64,000 nucleotides of DNA from Varroa destructor (taxonomy: Eukaryota > Arthropoda > Arachnida > Mesostigmata > Varroidae): positions 23,843,954 to 23,907,953 of the forward strand of contig NW_019211455.1 of NCBI RefSeq assembly GCF_002443255.2, given 5' to 3'. Made by a program: the position numbers and the translations under genes. The notes beneath the pieces were generated by a model that was not told where the DNA came from, ran no database searches, and saw only the letters and a list, made by a program, of their open reading frames with translations. Positions 24,009-35,142 of the stretch are shown here, one piece after another. Position 1 is the first letter of the stretch. Every line of letters begins with the position of its first letter.

Positions 24009-25056
24009 CGATCTTGCAAGAATAACAACCGAGGTCGCTGATTCCGATGTCGTGGGCCTTTGTGACAGAGTTCCTAAACCTAGATATTTTGCACTAGGAT
24101 ATCGAACGCTTTCCCTTCAATATTGCATATAAGCTATTCGTCGCAGTGTTTCGAGTTCGGCGTCCAGTATCGCCTTTGGCCATTCCGTCAGATGGCTGAC
24201 TCGCGCCGGGTTCGAACCTAGACCACAACGTCTTTCAAAATTAGTGAGCAAATACGTTACCCACAACGTTAGAGTAGAGCTTCCCCTGCTACTCTAGCTT
24301 CGTCCGTTTTATCCATATGGCCTGCAAAATAATAAGCATGTCGACCTACTTTCTTTTTCATATTCTGCAAACAATTGAAATTATATGCAGTCTGTTAATT
24401 ATTTTTAGTCAGGATTATATAGTCTTACCATTTACGGCATTAGACCATGAGGCAAATCTAAAGCACTTGAGACGGTCATTTCGTTTAAAATCGAATACTG
24501 TCGTTCTCCTGACAGCAACTAGGAGAACAATAATAGTTAGTTAGACGCAAAAAAAAGGAACTGTTATTACCTCTTCTGTCGCTGTAATTAACATTATCAT
24601 TATCCTGTGCTCATATTTATTGGATTCAGCACACTCCCTAGTCAATTGTTTATTTTCTATAACAGAATAATTAGTAGCGGTTTCTCTAGCGCCCGGGCTG
24701 TCTGTATGGCAAGTAAGCGGGCTTGTAGGGACGCTTCGGTGGTGATCTTTGCTAATGTCGTTGAAGGCATTGGAACTACCGTTCACGCTACAATTAAAGG
24801 CAACACGATCTGTTGCTGTTGCGGCTACTACTATTCGTCTTGTCATATCTATGTACACGTCTCAAGTCCGTATCGCTTGCGATGTCACCGCGAATGTCTG
24901 GCATGTGTGCAGCCCTACGCTCGCTACTTTCTGTAGGCATACATACACAAACGCTCACACGGAAGGCAACATTGTAACAAAGTAAGGTAACGAGTAATCT
25001 CTATTGGATGCACAGTGTGCATTTGTTGCTATCAAGTCATCGGTCACAGTCGATAG

Positions 25057-26088
25057 CGATCCATGCGCATGGTCCACGATGCCACCGTGCCTACGGCGCC
25101 CATGGGGTCCAAACTACTGCCGCTATTACGCCATCGTCATAGTAGCACCATAATCAGTCGTCTGCTGTCTGATTCGTGTACCACTGAACTGGTTTCACTA
25201 GGTAATAAATTTCAAGTCTGGGCCGCTGCGATCCTCGCTGCCACCAAAGCTGAGACAGAAAAGTCGTTTCTGTCGTCGTCGCTGCTGGCGCTCTGCGAAA
25301 ACAATAATTCCACGATAGTGCTACCAGAACTATTACAGGCCAGTGCTAGCTAAAACCCCGGAGCCTTTCACATGCAGTTGGACGCTAGCGGTAACAGTGG
25401 ACTATGTGTCTGTATGGCATCAGGTGAACCATACGATGAAATATTAGCCATGTCGAACACTGACAACACCGATCAATGCAACCGCGCTACTTATGGTATC
25501 GACAGTTCAATGATCAACAACGATTCTTGTCTTCGCCGTCGCGCCACTGCACCGCCGTAGCACGCGGTTTGGCGTAGGGCGTTGCCGGTAGAACGGCCGG
25601 CCGCTAAAGTACATGTCCACAGCATAAGTACGTCAGCGACAACAGCAATGACACAGCAACTGAACTATGCTCGAGACGTTAACGTAACGGCGCGATATTC
25701 TTGCAGCGACACCAATACCCGAACAGCAGAGCATGCCGTTTGCACGAGCACGCCTAACAGGAAGGTGGTTGCGGCCATTTCTGCAGGCGACGCTACTGCA
25801 TTCGCGTCATTAGTTTCTTGCTGCGCTTGTACTCGCCCGGCCGAGAACAAGGTTCGATCTCGGCTCAAACGCCGCCGTAGCGTTATCCAATTCGCTTACT
25901 TAGCCGGATAGATGGACTATATCGTCTGTGCATTTAACGCGTACGTTACGGAACGAATGACGCTCTGTTGTACTACATTTCTTTTTCATACGCCTTCATT
26001 TTACCAATGGACTACAATGAAAGTTGATAGCGACCTGACCAAGGGCGACCAGAGCGACTGTACAGACCAATGCACGGCCCGGCCGTAA
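25057..26088 (+). pseudogene. Near-continuous 344-codon frame with three internal stops, unrecognised
   Basis: A single frame runs from just after a TAG (25054-25056) to TAA at 26086-26088 with only three internal stops: TAA 25351, TAG 25558 and TAG 25909. About fifteen stops would be expected at this composition. The four open pieces are roughly 98, 68, 116 and 58 codons. The first has hydrophobic and polar helical stretches (NKFQVWAAAILAATKAETEK). The third is Thr/Ala/Cys-rich with a basic end (RSRLKRRRS). The last begins with ATG directly after a stop, has four cysteines, and ends over a good donor (GTAAGT at 26085). It could be a decayed gene, exons whose intervening stops lie in introns, or a stop-poor GC-richer patch. 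No family is recognised. Confidence 0.22.
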
Positions 26089-26991
26089 GTTCCTATCAAA
26101 TTGCGCTAAATTATAAGGTATCAGTGTCAGTTAAAAGTGCCGATGGAACAATGCGTAACTTGTTACATGTCATATGCTGTTTCTAATAGTACTTTGAACA
26201 GCTTTCGTGGATTACTAGCCGTACTGTTTTTGTAGAATAGCGTTTATTCGATGTTGCAACATATCTAGCTAAAGCATTCTAGGAAATTTCGCTCGCGCAG
26301 TTATGACGGTATCGGTCCTATAACTAGGATCAAACGGGTGATGCTCTCAGTTTTATCTCTACATAGCTGAATAGGAGTACGTGTCCTGGGGCGAGGAGAA
26401 AAAAAGATACCTGAGCCATGATTTATATATGCAGATGATCTCGTTTTGCCGCCAACAGAAGAATACTCACATACGCATACGTTGCACATCACGCATTGAC
26501 GCGTGTATATATAGGCACAGTTTGCATTTAAGGCTCAAGTTATCTAACCTTAATCGTTATCGACTTGATCGGTACTCGCAAAAACTTAACTTATCATCCA
26601 CCCAACGGCGCTCTCGTGTGTCTCCTACTCACCTCTATATGTGACCCTGTAACCTATCTGGACATGTTTAATTCGCTGTCTCCCTTCTACATGTCAGCGA
26701 TGCCATTGCTACAGCGCATTCAACACGCATACGTAAATTTCTCCGCTCCAGCGTTTGGCAGAGTCGCTTTCCCTTCTTTTCTGTGCCAAGTGTCGCAGGT
26801 GACCCACGAATGAATCTCAATAAACTAGTTGCGATTAAATGGCGAATGCCTAAAATCAGTAAGGTTCGAGATCTAGACAAGCATGCGATGAACGCATTTT
26901 TACCTCCAAACAACCTGGGACACAGTGGAATAGGTAGTTTGTATAATTCCCTCAAAAAAGCAGGCTAATATAGGCCTCATTGAATGAATAG
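26089..26991. other. Short non-coding stretch with small unrecognised frames
   Basis: Several frames of 60-95 codons overlap here on both strands. The plus frame at 26783-26968 reads like a soluble basic peptide (KWRMPKISKVRDLDKH) but has no supporting signals. Nothing else stands out. Confidence 0.45.
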
Positions 26992-27309
26992 TCCACTATT
27001 CTATGTAACAAAAGCGCTCTACTGCTATTTAGTACGTATCTTTCTAGTACGATAGGTCTAGTGGCTGTTCTTCTTTTTTTCGCTGTCTCATCGTCGTGGC
27101 TGTTGTCGTCGTCGTTTGCTTCGCCAAGACGAAAAGGCAATGGCTCTTTAGTTGACGTTTTGCGAACTGTGCTCCTTTCGCAGGGATACTGGACGTTTGA
27201 CACAGCGCTAGCACCAGACAAAATCCTCTGCGTTAGGCTGTTTATTCGTCATAGAAGCCGGACCGAGCGGGACGTCGACATCGATTCCATGAAACTCGAT
27301 AGGTGTTAG
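26992..27309 (+). CDS. Candidate exon, 105 codons plus stop, hydrophobic N-terminal half
   Basis: A frame open from after a TAG to a TAG ending at 27309. It lacks an early ATG, so it would need to be a downstream exon. The first half is strongly hydrophobic (for example GLVAVLLFFAVSSSWLL), enough for one or two membrane helices or a long signal-anchor. A polar, charged second half (RHRSRTERDVDIDS) ends in cysteine. A GTG at 27061 would give an 82-residue product that looks like a signal peptide plus short mature chain. No convincing acceptor precedes it and no family is recognised. TCG/TTG-rich DNA may inflate the hydrophobicity. Confidence 0.17.
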   Translation, partial: STILCNKSALLLFSTYLSSTIGLVAVLLFFAVSSSWLLSSSFASPRRKGNGSLVDVLRTVLLSQGYWTFDTALAPDKILCVRLFIRHRSRTERDVDIDSMKLDRC

Positions 27310-28513
27310 ACGTTCCTATCGGCAAGGCGACTCTGCTATCTCGCGCCTCTTTGCGACACGACAGCTTGCTCAAGTCGGCGGGGCCCTAGCTGTACTGCGT
27401 TCATTTTCTTAACGTGGTCGTCGTCGCCGCCGCCGCTACTCTCGTCATCATTGCGTTACGTAGCGTTGCTATTTGCCCGTTTAAACGCGAGCCTCAACGA
27501 CATACATGCGGACTTTCTAGCCATGTCTGACAAAACCTGTGGGCGTTGCATCTGCTTATCGTAGCGGCGTGTGTTCGCTTGTTCAGCCGTATATTTGCAC
27601 GTTTCAGTGATTTATCCTGCGCGGTTTGATTACCACAACTACTAGAATAACTGATCCCAACGATGAAATACGGAGCAATCAGAAGGACAGAATACGACGA
27701 TACTTTCCACCAATGATGACGATGGTAGTGACAACGCCGCCGGCCACGACAGAACGACAAAAACGTACAAAGCGACGCAATGTTTGCTGACCAAATGCAA
27801 TGCAGCACGAGGATTGTGCGTCCCGAAGCAATGCTTAACACCAGTAGGTCCCTGCTAAAGTTTTAACAGACGCAGACAATAGCTAGGTATATGCTCGCCT
27901 CTGGCGGTGCCATGCCGGCGATAGTCTTCGGACCGCCCGAGCATAAAATTCGTCAATTTACAGTAAGAAATAAACACCTTGTTGGAAGCTAATAACTACG
28001 TATATACTACATTCAAGCGACATCCAAGTGGTCTCAGTCAGCTTTCTGGTACTATAAAGATATCTTCAACTTGACATCATTGACTGAAGTTCCGCTAAAA
28101 CAACAACGCTGTGTCATACTTAGTTACACTAAGATGTTTGTCGAATAAAGACCGGCTAGCATTTAGTGAAGTTAGTCAACCAACGGTCCACGGCCAAGAT
28201 CAATCGCCACCGGACATGTACAAACCAATTTGGTATTGCAACGGGTTTGTCAATAATAAGAATAAGTAGATTTTTCACGTCACCATTTGAAAGGTAGAAT
28301 TTAATGACGAGAGACAGGGGTTAAGGGGTTTGATTTTTTCCTAACCGATTGCTTCCTTTTTTTTTTTAGTAAAACAACCCTATCGTATTTGCAAGCGACC
28401 ACAAATACTGCTATTATTACCTATGATACTTTTTATTTTTTGTCGCAATGTTTAACCATGTGTATCCACTAACTCATTTGGTATCGACCCTTTAAGCTCG
28501 CACTCATGGTATC

Positions 28514-28515
<2 letters not shown>

Positions 28516-28560
<45 letters not shown>
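28516..28560. repeat. (CT)22 dinucleotide microsatellite
   Basis: Forty-five uninterrupted bases of CT. The opposite strand reads (GA)n, which GAGA-type zinc-finger factors bind in insects. It may therefore be regulatory, but length polymorphism alone is the expected behaviour. A second array of this motif, in the opposite orientation, lies at 55025-55073. Confidence 0.95.
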
Positions 28561-28563
<3 letters not shown>

Positions 28564-29141
28564 CGCATTCTCCCTGCATATATATGTGTTTTTTTTTTAT
28601 TTCAAACTATTTTACGAGAATCACTTTTTTTGTGTGTTTATTCTCCATTCATCGTTTTGTGTTCCCCGGTGAGACTTTTCCTTCTATTTGCAGTACATTA
28701 GCGGATAAGCCGAAAGGGCTTTATTATTCTCGTTGCTAGTAAAAGTATGCACAGAAAAAACATCATTGTCTTCATACACACGGTAACGTGCGCACGCACT
28801 TCATCGTAAAGTAGTCCCAATGCTATCTTTGGCAATATTAGCAGTACACCCAACCGTAACAAAGTCCATAGTTTGACCCCCTTTTCCGCAGACCACGACG
28901 GACTCCCTGTCCCAATACGGCCCTGGATCTCGACCCTGTTTTTCTTTGTTTGGCTGTTGCTTTTTGCCTGCGGCCTCTTCCCGCTCAAAAGACCTCTAAA
29001 GGGTATCAGCAGCTTAGAACGATATACGTTGATAGCGTTCGCCAACCCTTCCGAGATCCAATCGCCACTCCAAAAGACTACCTCAGTACCAACCTATGCA
29101 GTCAACCTTACCCTATACATCTACGGGCTTCCTCAGGAACC

Positions 29142-29199
29142 CCATTGACTTATAACCTTCTATACTCTATGGAAGACCGTAGAAAGTTATAAGTCATGG
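29142..29199. ncRNA. Imperfect hairpin of pre-miRNA-like size
   Basis: Pairing, from outside in: CCA 29142-29144 with TGG 29197-29199; one bulged T at 29145; an 11-bp perfect stem (TGACTTATAAC at 29146-29156 with GTTATAAGTCA at 29186-29196); one C/A mismatch; then TTCTA with TAGAA (29158-29162 with 29180-29184); and a 17-base loop. The total is 58 bases with 19 pairs. That is close to the size of an animal pre-miRNA, though the duplex is slightly short. The structure is seen directly; any RNA function is inference. Confidence 0.25.
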
Positions 29200-29708
29200 T
29201 GTTTTACAGGTTGTAAGTGTTTTGAAGCCAGAGGTTTTATCAATATAGATATCGATTATCATTGGCTGCTGATAGCCGTTGCATAATTATTGGTTCGAGT
29301 CAAATGGTTGGGCAACTTCATGTACCCTGTGAAGTTCCTAAATCCTGCTACATCATTTTCGTTCTACGCATTGGATTAGGTTGTTTTTCGTTGTATTCCT
29401 AATATAATTATCAGCCCATATGATGCTGTCATCACGATGTGCTCGTCAATTGAAGAATGACTAGTACCTATTGGAGCTACAGCCAGAGCTGACATGTGTG
29501 ATTCACTAGCCAGGCTTTATTATGCTGTATTTGCTACCAAATTTTTATCGCTACTATCTAAGAAGCTCTGGCTATAAACAAAGGTCTAAACCTGCTATCC
29601 GATTTCTGAGCTACCGTGCACGATTTGCACGGGCTGGCTTCATTAGCGCTGAATTATATACACTGTTTATGCCGACAGTGAGTATGCCTTGGCGTTCATT
29701 CGTTATAT

Positions 29709-29723
29709 TATATATATATATAT
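29709..29723. repeat. (TA)n dinucleotide run
   Basis: About seven TA units in an AT-rich setting. Confidence 0.8.
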
Positions 29724-31137
29724 TCGTCGATATTGTAAACGCGATTCAACACAAAACATATAGGTCACGCAGACTGGTCGGGATTGGCCTGATCATCATT
29801 ACCTAAATGGAACCACTACGATTAGAAAGCCAAGATCAGAGAGAAGTACAGAGTACAACGTTTGCAAATTGCTTTAAATGTCAACAAATTTAACATAAGC
29901 GAACATTTGAAAATACTTTCAAGTCGCTACGTCATTCTGTCAAAAAGCAGCCTTCGTCAGGGCGCCTACGCCAGGTCTCATGCGCGCTCGTTTGAAAAGC
30001 GCGGAATCTTACATATTTTTCCATTACCTAAAATCGTTGGCGTTTGGGTGGTGTCAGCGAAACACCTGGTTATCTTAAACACTCTGTTGCGAATCATCTA
30101 AATTGAATGGCCTGTTTATCTATGGAGTCTTCTCGAATGTGAAGCACGAGTTACGAGCTTCGCAGCCGAGACTTCTTCGATCTTGTTCTGCTGCGTCGCA
30201 GTCTTCAAATTCAACCTCAGAAACGAAATGGAACTTTACGTACATTTAATATATTGTTTAAAGTATAGTTCTTATTTATGATATTAATATAATGTTGCTG
30301 AGTTCGTCTCTGAACTTTTAACTTCTGTCATAAAGCCCCTATCTAGTGACGAATCTGTAATGTTTATTACACTCCGTTTATATTCCTAGCGCAAGACTGT
30401 ACGTTAGTTACTAGTATCGATTCGTGATGGGTGAAAAAATAACGGTCACACCGTCACTGTGCACGCCAAGGCGGTTCCACTACGTACGTCATCAACGCGT
30501 GTAGAAGCGTACAGCTTTAAACGTTTGATAAACAGGACAAAGATTTTTATCGGAGATGTGCGGCGGATAGTTGTCAAAATTACCCGACAACGGGTAACTC
30601 TGCTTGACCATCGCTCGTATTGCTTGTATATCTAGCAGTCAGCTATCAATTAAAACCAGTGTTTCATTGCTTCTTTCATTCTCACTGGATGAGAATCCAA
30701 AATGATTCAGGTAAGCCTACGGGAGAGCTACAATGACGCGCACTCGTAGACCAGTGTGCAGCACGCCTGGCCAACAAAGCCACAGGAAGAGATCTCGGCT
30801 TGAGATGCGATACTGATTTTTATAATGACATCATGACCTATCATTGGCGCCAATAGACATTACATAACATTGGGCAGACACGAAACATAGAAGCGGGCGA
30901 ATTTGTTACGCGATATTTATATCGTATTATGATGCGTGGTTCACAAGTACTACCTGAATTAACCTTATTTGCGGCCTTTTTGCCTATTCGCCTCGAACTC
31001 ACGAGAGCAATTCGTTATTTTCCCATAGAATCAGCTATCTGAAGTCGGACCTGTTCTGTAGAATTGGATTATTTCAGCGTTTGGCGCATTCTTAATAGCG
31101 GGAAAAAACTTTTGTATGCGATCACGACTCAGGGACA

Positions 31138-31155
31138 TTTTATTTATTTATTTAT
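31138..31155. repeat. (TTTA)4 tetranucleotide run
   Basis: Four TTTA units plus flanking T and A. Short, with no associated gene. Confidence 0.75.
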
Positions 31156-31323
31156 AGTTTTCACTCACAAATTATCTATGTTTCATGAATTTCGACTTTA
31201 TGGATACTTGAACCGTTTGGCTAAACGCCTGGTCTAGGTAAATTTAATATGGTGATATACTTCATCATGCGCACAACTACCTTGCTACAATAGGCACTTT
31301 TACTTGCTTACGCAGGTCGAAAC

Positions 31324-31364
31324 GAACTAGGACAATATATTTCCAGAATATATTGTCCTAGTTC
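31324..31364. repeat. 17-bp perfect inverted repeat with 7-base loop
   Basis: GAACTAGGACAATATAT at 31324-31340 is the exact reverse complement of the bases at 31348-31364. One further T-A pair closes the 7-base loop to 5 bases. This is the longest perfect hairpin seen in the window and is far beyond chance for 64 kb. No terminal duplication, T run or gene sits beside it. It could be a foldback element remnant, a structured RNA segment or a snap-back copying event. Confidence 0.9.
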
Positions 31365-33400
31365 ATAGAATTCATACCCGAATTGGCCGCCTCTCTCTTC
31401 GTAGTCATCTCTATTTACAGTCGTTAATGTGAGCCTAAACAACGATGCATTGCCTGAACGGCGCATGTCCTAATTTCGGTTATGATTTAGTGTTATGCTC
31501 AATGGGACCCACGGTTCTACAGGCGTATTATCATACAAAACGAGATTAGCGTACCTGCCACATATTCTACGACGATTTTTCGAACGACTTAGCCACGTGT
31601 CGTTGATTTGCAGTAATCTCTATAGCTATCAAGCTGTTCCCTAGACTACCCAAAGAGTTCATTCATATCGAGTAAATCCTGACTTAGCTCAATTGAAAGT
31701 AGATAGCGGGCGACTGTGAATCTGCAACAGTTAACGACGATATTACATTCTTGGCCATTTATTTCAAGGAAAAGTCGTCGTTGAGAAAATCTATGAAAGT
31801 AGTGGATTTCCCCGAAAGTTGTCATTCGGCCACTTGGGCATCGCCAACTACGCCAGCTCATACCGACCCAGATTCGATATGCAGAAGCGTAGCAGCGCCT
31901 CCTCGTCGCCAGCCACCTCGTTTTCACAGATTCTCTAATATTTTGCGGAATCGCCGCGGACAGATTGCCCGCACTGTTTTTACTACTGAGCTCCCCAGCC
32001 GTTTGTGGAGATCATCTCGTATCGACCCTGTCGTTCCTGCTGACTCCAAGTGCGCATAGCTTCTTTTTTCTGGAAAAGATTCTCTTTTTTAACGTATGAG
32101 CTTGCACGAACTTAAATGCGGCGTGTAGAAAGTCACAAGCGACGTAAAATAGGCCTGCTTACCAGCATTTTTGACAAACGCACCTAGAGAGACGTTTGGC
32201 CTTGCCTTCTCGAAAAGCTGCACTGCTGGTGTCGCCAATTCCGCTCGTGTCACTAAAGCCGGTATTATCATAACCACCGCCGTAACTCGTCGTTGTCATG
32301 ATGCCTGCCAGCCAGCCAGCGTCGAGGCAATTACTATCTACAACTGTCACTACATCTCCACTCCGCTCCAATCAATTACGGAACGTTTACTCAAAATTCA
32401 TTCAGTCATTGGCCTTGTCAATCAGAACCTATTAAATAATTAGTATTATCTACAAATAATAGATAATAATCTATCTGTTTACGTCAAGCTGGCATCGTAG
32501 TTTCTATCAGCTGTTACAATTTCCGAACTTTGCGTGGATATCTTCATCTTTCGGCGTTGGTTACCTTAGTTATTCACCGCCTTTTGCTTACTCTAGCAAT
32601 AGGCCTTAGTACAATTTGATCGACTTCTCAAAATGTACGTACGCTACGATTTGTAGGTGTTGCTGGCCTTAAAGTAGCTAGTGGTCGGCCTTCACATCAC
32701 TGACCGCTGAACACAAAAAAGCCGCTACGCCTGGAGAGATCAACGGCAGGTAAAGGCTGAAATGTTACCTTTCAATATTATTACTGATGTAGATGCGTGT
32801 AACAGTAATAACAGCGGTGACTGCAGCAGCGTTTGCCCGGTCGTGACTATGGTTACTGTCGATATTATCGTCTCGAATTCTCGTTCTGCTTCTTCACGTT
32901 TATTTTTTTTTCTTGAAATAAGCTTCGATACGATGGCGCGTGTATTTCGGCGACGATTATATTTAGTGCGCCGTAGTAATAATATTCACGTTATCGGGTG
33001 AGCTTTTACCGCTCCACCGAAGGTGCAGGACAAATCTCCTAACGATAGAAAGAGCGCCTGAGTAGGCATTGGCTATCTTTACATGAGGACGTTTTTTTCT
33101 GGGTTAGTTGTCCATGTGGTTCAGCTCTATGCACGTGAAGCAATATTGCCGTTGTCAGTATTACTATTTCTAGAGATATCCTAAAAATTTCACACAAATA
33201 GTGTATATTGTATAGGTAGCCTGGACATGCAAGGGCGACCGCTCGTTAGCCAATTATTTCTATTACTCTATTGGTATGAGCCACTACGCTCACTACTCCA
33301 GTACAAACGCTTCTAAAGGAAATCGATGCAAAGTATAAAAAATAATATGCCAGTTACACGATGCATGTCCGGGTCTGTATGAGAACAGGTTGGGCAGGTG

Positions 33401-33407
33401 TATAAAA
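33401..33407 (+). promoter_or_regulatory. Possible TATA box
   Basis: TATAAAA preceded by a G-rich stretch (TTGGGCAGGTG). It lies about 100 bases upstream of the ATG at 33500, a suitable distance for a start site near 33430 and a short leader. TATA-like words are common in AT-rich DNA, so this rests on the downstream ORF and poly(A) signal. Confidence 0.25.
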
Positions 33408-33499
33408 CCCCAACGTTCAAACTCCTTAACGAGGTCAAAGGTATTATCAAGGAGTATCCTTTGTTCGAACAACAGATTTATGTTTTTGAAAAAGTTAAC

Positions 33500-33691
33500 A
33501 TGACGCTCTTGGCTTTATGCCGACGTCCTATGACAATATGTATCGCAGCACACGGGACTCAATGGCCTTATCTGCCGTTTTTTGCTAGACATGCAAATTA
33601 TCTATATGGGAATAGGCCGTGTATTGAGGATTTCGAATCGCCGTCATGTGACAGGATGCCACGGTACCTACTACACTCTTTCTCGAACTGA
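33500..33691 (+). CDS. Candidate compact gene, 63-residue product
   Basis: The ATG is in a good context (GTTAACATGA) and opens 63 codons to TGA at 33689-33691. The same frame is open upstream to 33398. The product starts with MTLLALCRRPMTICIAAHG, which is mildly hydrophobic but broken by RR, so it is a poor signal peptide. It has cysteines at positions 7, 14, 41 and 50 and an aromatic middle (WPYLPFFARHANYLYG). A TATA box lies at 33401, and an AATAAA at 33746-33751 is followed by T/G-rich sequence. The order TATA, ATG, stop, poly(A) signal is that of a small intronless gene. No family is recognised, and each signal alone is common. Confidence 0.22.
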   Translation: MTLLALCRRPMTICIAAHGTQWPYLPFFARHANYLYGNRPCIEDFESPSCDRMPRYLLHSFSN

Positions 33692-33745
33692 ACTGGAAAG
33701 GTCTGCGAATCCGTGCTGAATGGGGCTAGCAAACGTGTTTACTTC

Positions 33746-33751
33746 AATAAA
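33746..33751 (+). terminator. Possible poly(A) signal AATAAA
   Basis: AATAAA 55 bases after the stop of the 63-codon frame, followed within 15-40 bases by a T/G-rich run (TTGTGTCTATATTGATTTT) suitable as a downstream cleavage element. Confidence 0.25.
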
Positions 33752-35035
33752 CTGTCTATTACTTGTGTCTATATTGATTTTATAACAGATGTGCCTTACA
33801 AACCGATAGTAACGCGTATCATAATAACATTCTCTATATTATTTCATGTTGTTATTATTATTATTATTTCTCTTTGTAATATATTATAATGTATGTATAT
33901 ATCAACAATTATTATATATCTATATGTAATATATAGTAACTGTTTATAATTTGTACTGATGTCTGAATCGTGACACGGAGAAGTTAAACCTACAGTCATT
34001 ATTATCACCTGACCTTCCTCAACGGAAGGCGGATATTTCAAGATGTATAATCGTCAGCGTTCCCTTTGACATTTTCGATGACCACGCTACTCCCACTAAC
34101 TAACGTTCATATAGTTGAAACGATTGATTTAGCTGGGTAGCTTCAATGCTTTTCGGGCAGTTCCCATACATAGTTCGTGTTCACGCTAGCACGATCACTG
34201 CTAGGAACCAGCCGAACGTCTTTCGAGTTAGGGGAAAGAAACGACGCTATTTGGTAGAATAACGTAGCTGATTTTTTGAAAATCCCTTTAGATTGTGTTC
34301 TGTTTTACATTTCGGGTCATGTCTGACTCGATCAAATCTCTGTCTCACTTAGGGAATGTCGGTTGTAAATTAAAAAGGGTCCACCTTAAAGCGTGCGTGC
34401 GATATTATAAAACATTTAGTTAGAACCTATTGTGCTCCAGGCGCAGAGTTCGACTTGTACTTCGGTTGATTTTTCTTCTGAGCATCATAGTACGCATGAG
34501 AAAATGCGTTTCCGTAACAGTAAATTACTAGTTATTTCATGTATATACAGTTATCTCATACGGAGTTAAATGCAGCACATCTGTAACTTCTCTTCTACTG
34601 TTTGCTAAGCATATTAGTTGAACTTCCTCTTCGGCAGGCATTTAGCGATCCCGTTCGGATTTGTACTTAGCACACGGTCTGCAAATACCAAAGAAGTTAG
34701 GGTCAGAACCAACGTGGACATTCGTGTAGATTTGGGCTTCAAATTGTAATTCATAATAGGCTTCAAGTAATAGATTGTATCGCAGAGCCAAACACCGAGC
34801 TGAGGCACGATTCGATGTGACGTCCACTGGTCAGCGTGTTCCATACAGCGTCTACGAAGTCAGAATATGTCTGTGCTATATACGTACCATGTGCAGCATC
34901 CGGTCATAATATTATACGCTCTTCAAATGCGACTACTAAATTGTACTTGATTATATGCCATGGTTTGCTATTGATATACATGTACACGTACTAGTTTGTA
35001 CGGCAGTAACGTCACTGGCCTACGTCTCCTTTCAG
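33752..35035. other. AT-rich non-coding stretch
   Basis: No supported gene. Positions about 33830-33960 are extremely AT-rich and include a (TTA)n run and TATA/ATAT palindromic words. Frames at 33844-34041 and 34614-34844 on the minus strand are products of this composition or unrecognised. Confidence 0.55.
33852..33868. repeat. (TTA)5 trinucleotide run
   Basis: Five TTA units at the left edge of an AT-rich patch. Confidence 0.8.
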
Positions 35036-35142
35036 GCCGCTTCTTACCTGTGTCGCATGCAGACTTTCGATAGTCACATGATACTTTTTGTCTCATACTG
35101 GCACTTTAATCTGGCTGTTGCAACTGCTGATGTGCAGACTCG
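35036..35142 (+). CDS. Candidate internal exon, 107 bases
   Basis: An excellent acceptor (CTACGTCTCCTTTCAG, ending 35035) and an excellent donor (ACTCG then GTAAGTGA at 35143) enclose a single open frame; the other two frames stop. It has 35 codons plus two bases, starting on a codon boundary and leaving phase 2. The product includes YLCRMQTFDSHMILFVSYWH and FNLAVATADVQT, moderately hydrophobic and rich in aromatics. No family is recognised. The same frame is open upstream from 34955 with an ATG at its start, so an unspliced reading of 63 codons is the alternative. This is the best-bounded exon-like object in the window, but a few such pairs are expected by chance. Confidence 0.25.

Larger units (their letters stand above)
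18919..25056. other. Long non-coding stretch
   Basis: No supported gene over about 6 kb. Notable contents: a 141-codon minus frame (20334-20759) listed separately, a short (ATTC)n run at 20172-20186, several AT-rich patches, the G-quadruplex tract at 23986-24008, and an RNA-polymerase-III B-box-like sequence (GGTTCGAACC) near 24208 with no tRNA fold around it. Confidence 0.55.
27310..33400. other. Long non-coding stretch with (CT)n array and strong hairpins
   Basis: No supported gene over about 6 kb. It holds the (CT)n array at 28516-28560, the 19-bp imperfect hairpin at 29142-29199, a (TA)n run at 29709-29723, a TTTA run at about 31138-31155, the 17-bp perfect hairpin at 31324-31364 and a 9-bp AT-only hairpin at 32444-32468. 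Frames in this interval are short, and those near 27500-27840 and 28700-29190 show no domains. Confidence 0.55.

Noticed and set aside
24170..24230. tRNA-like B box (GGTTCGAACC) suggesting a tRNA or tRNA-derived SINE
   Set aside because: The T stem does not pair on either strand, no acceptor or anticodon stem could be folded, and no A box at the right distance was clear.
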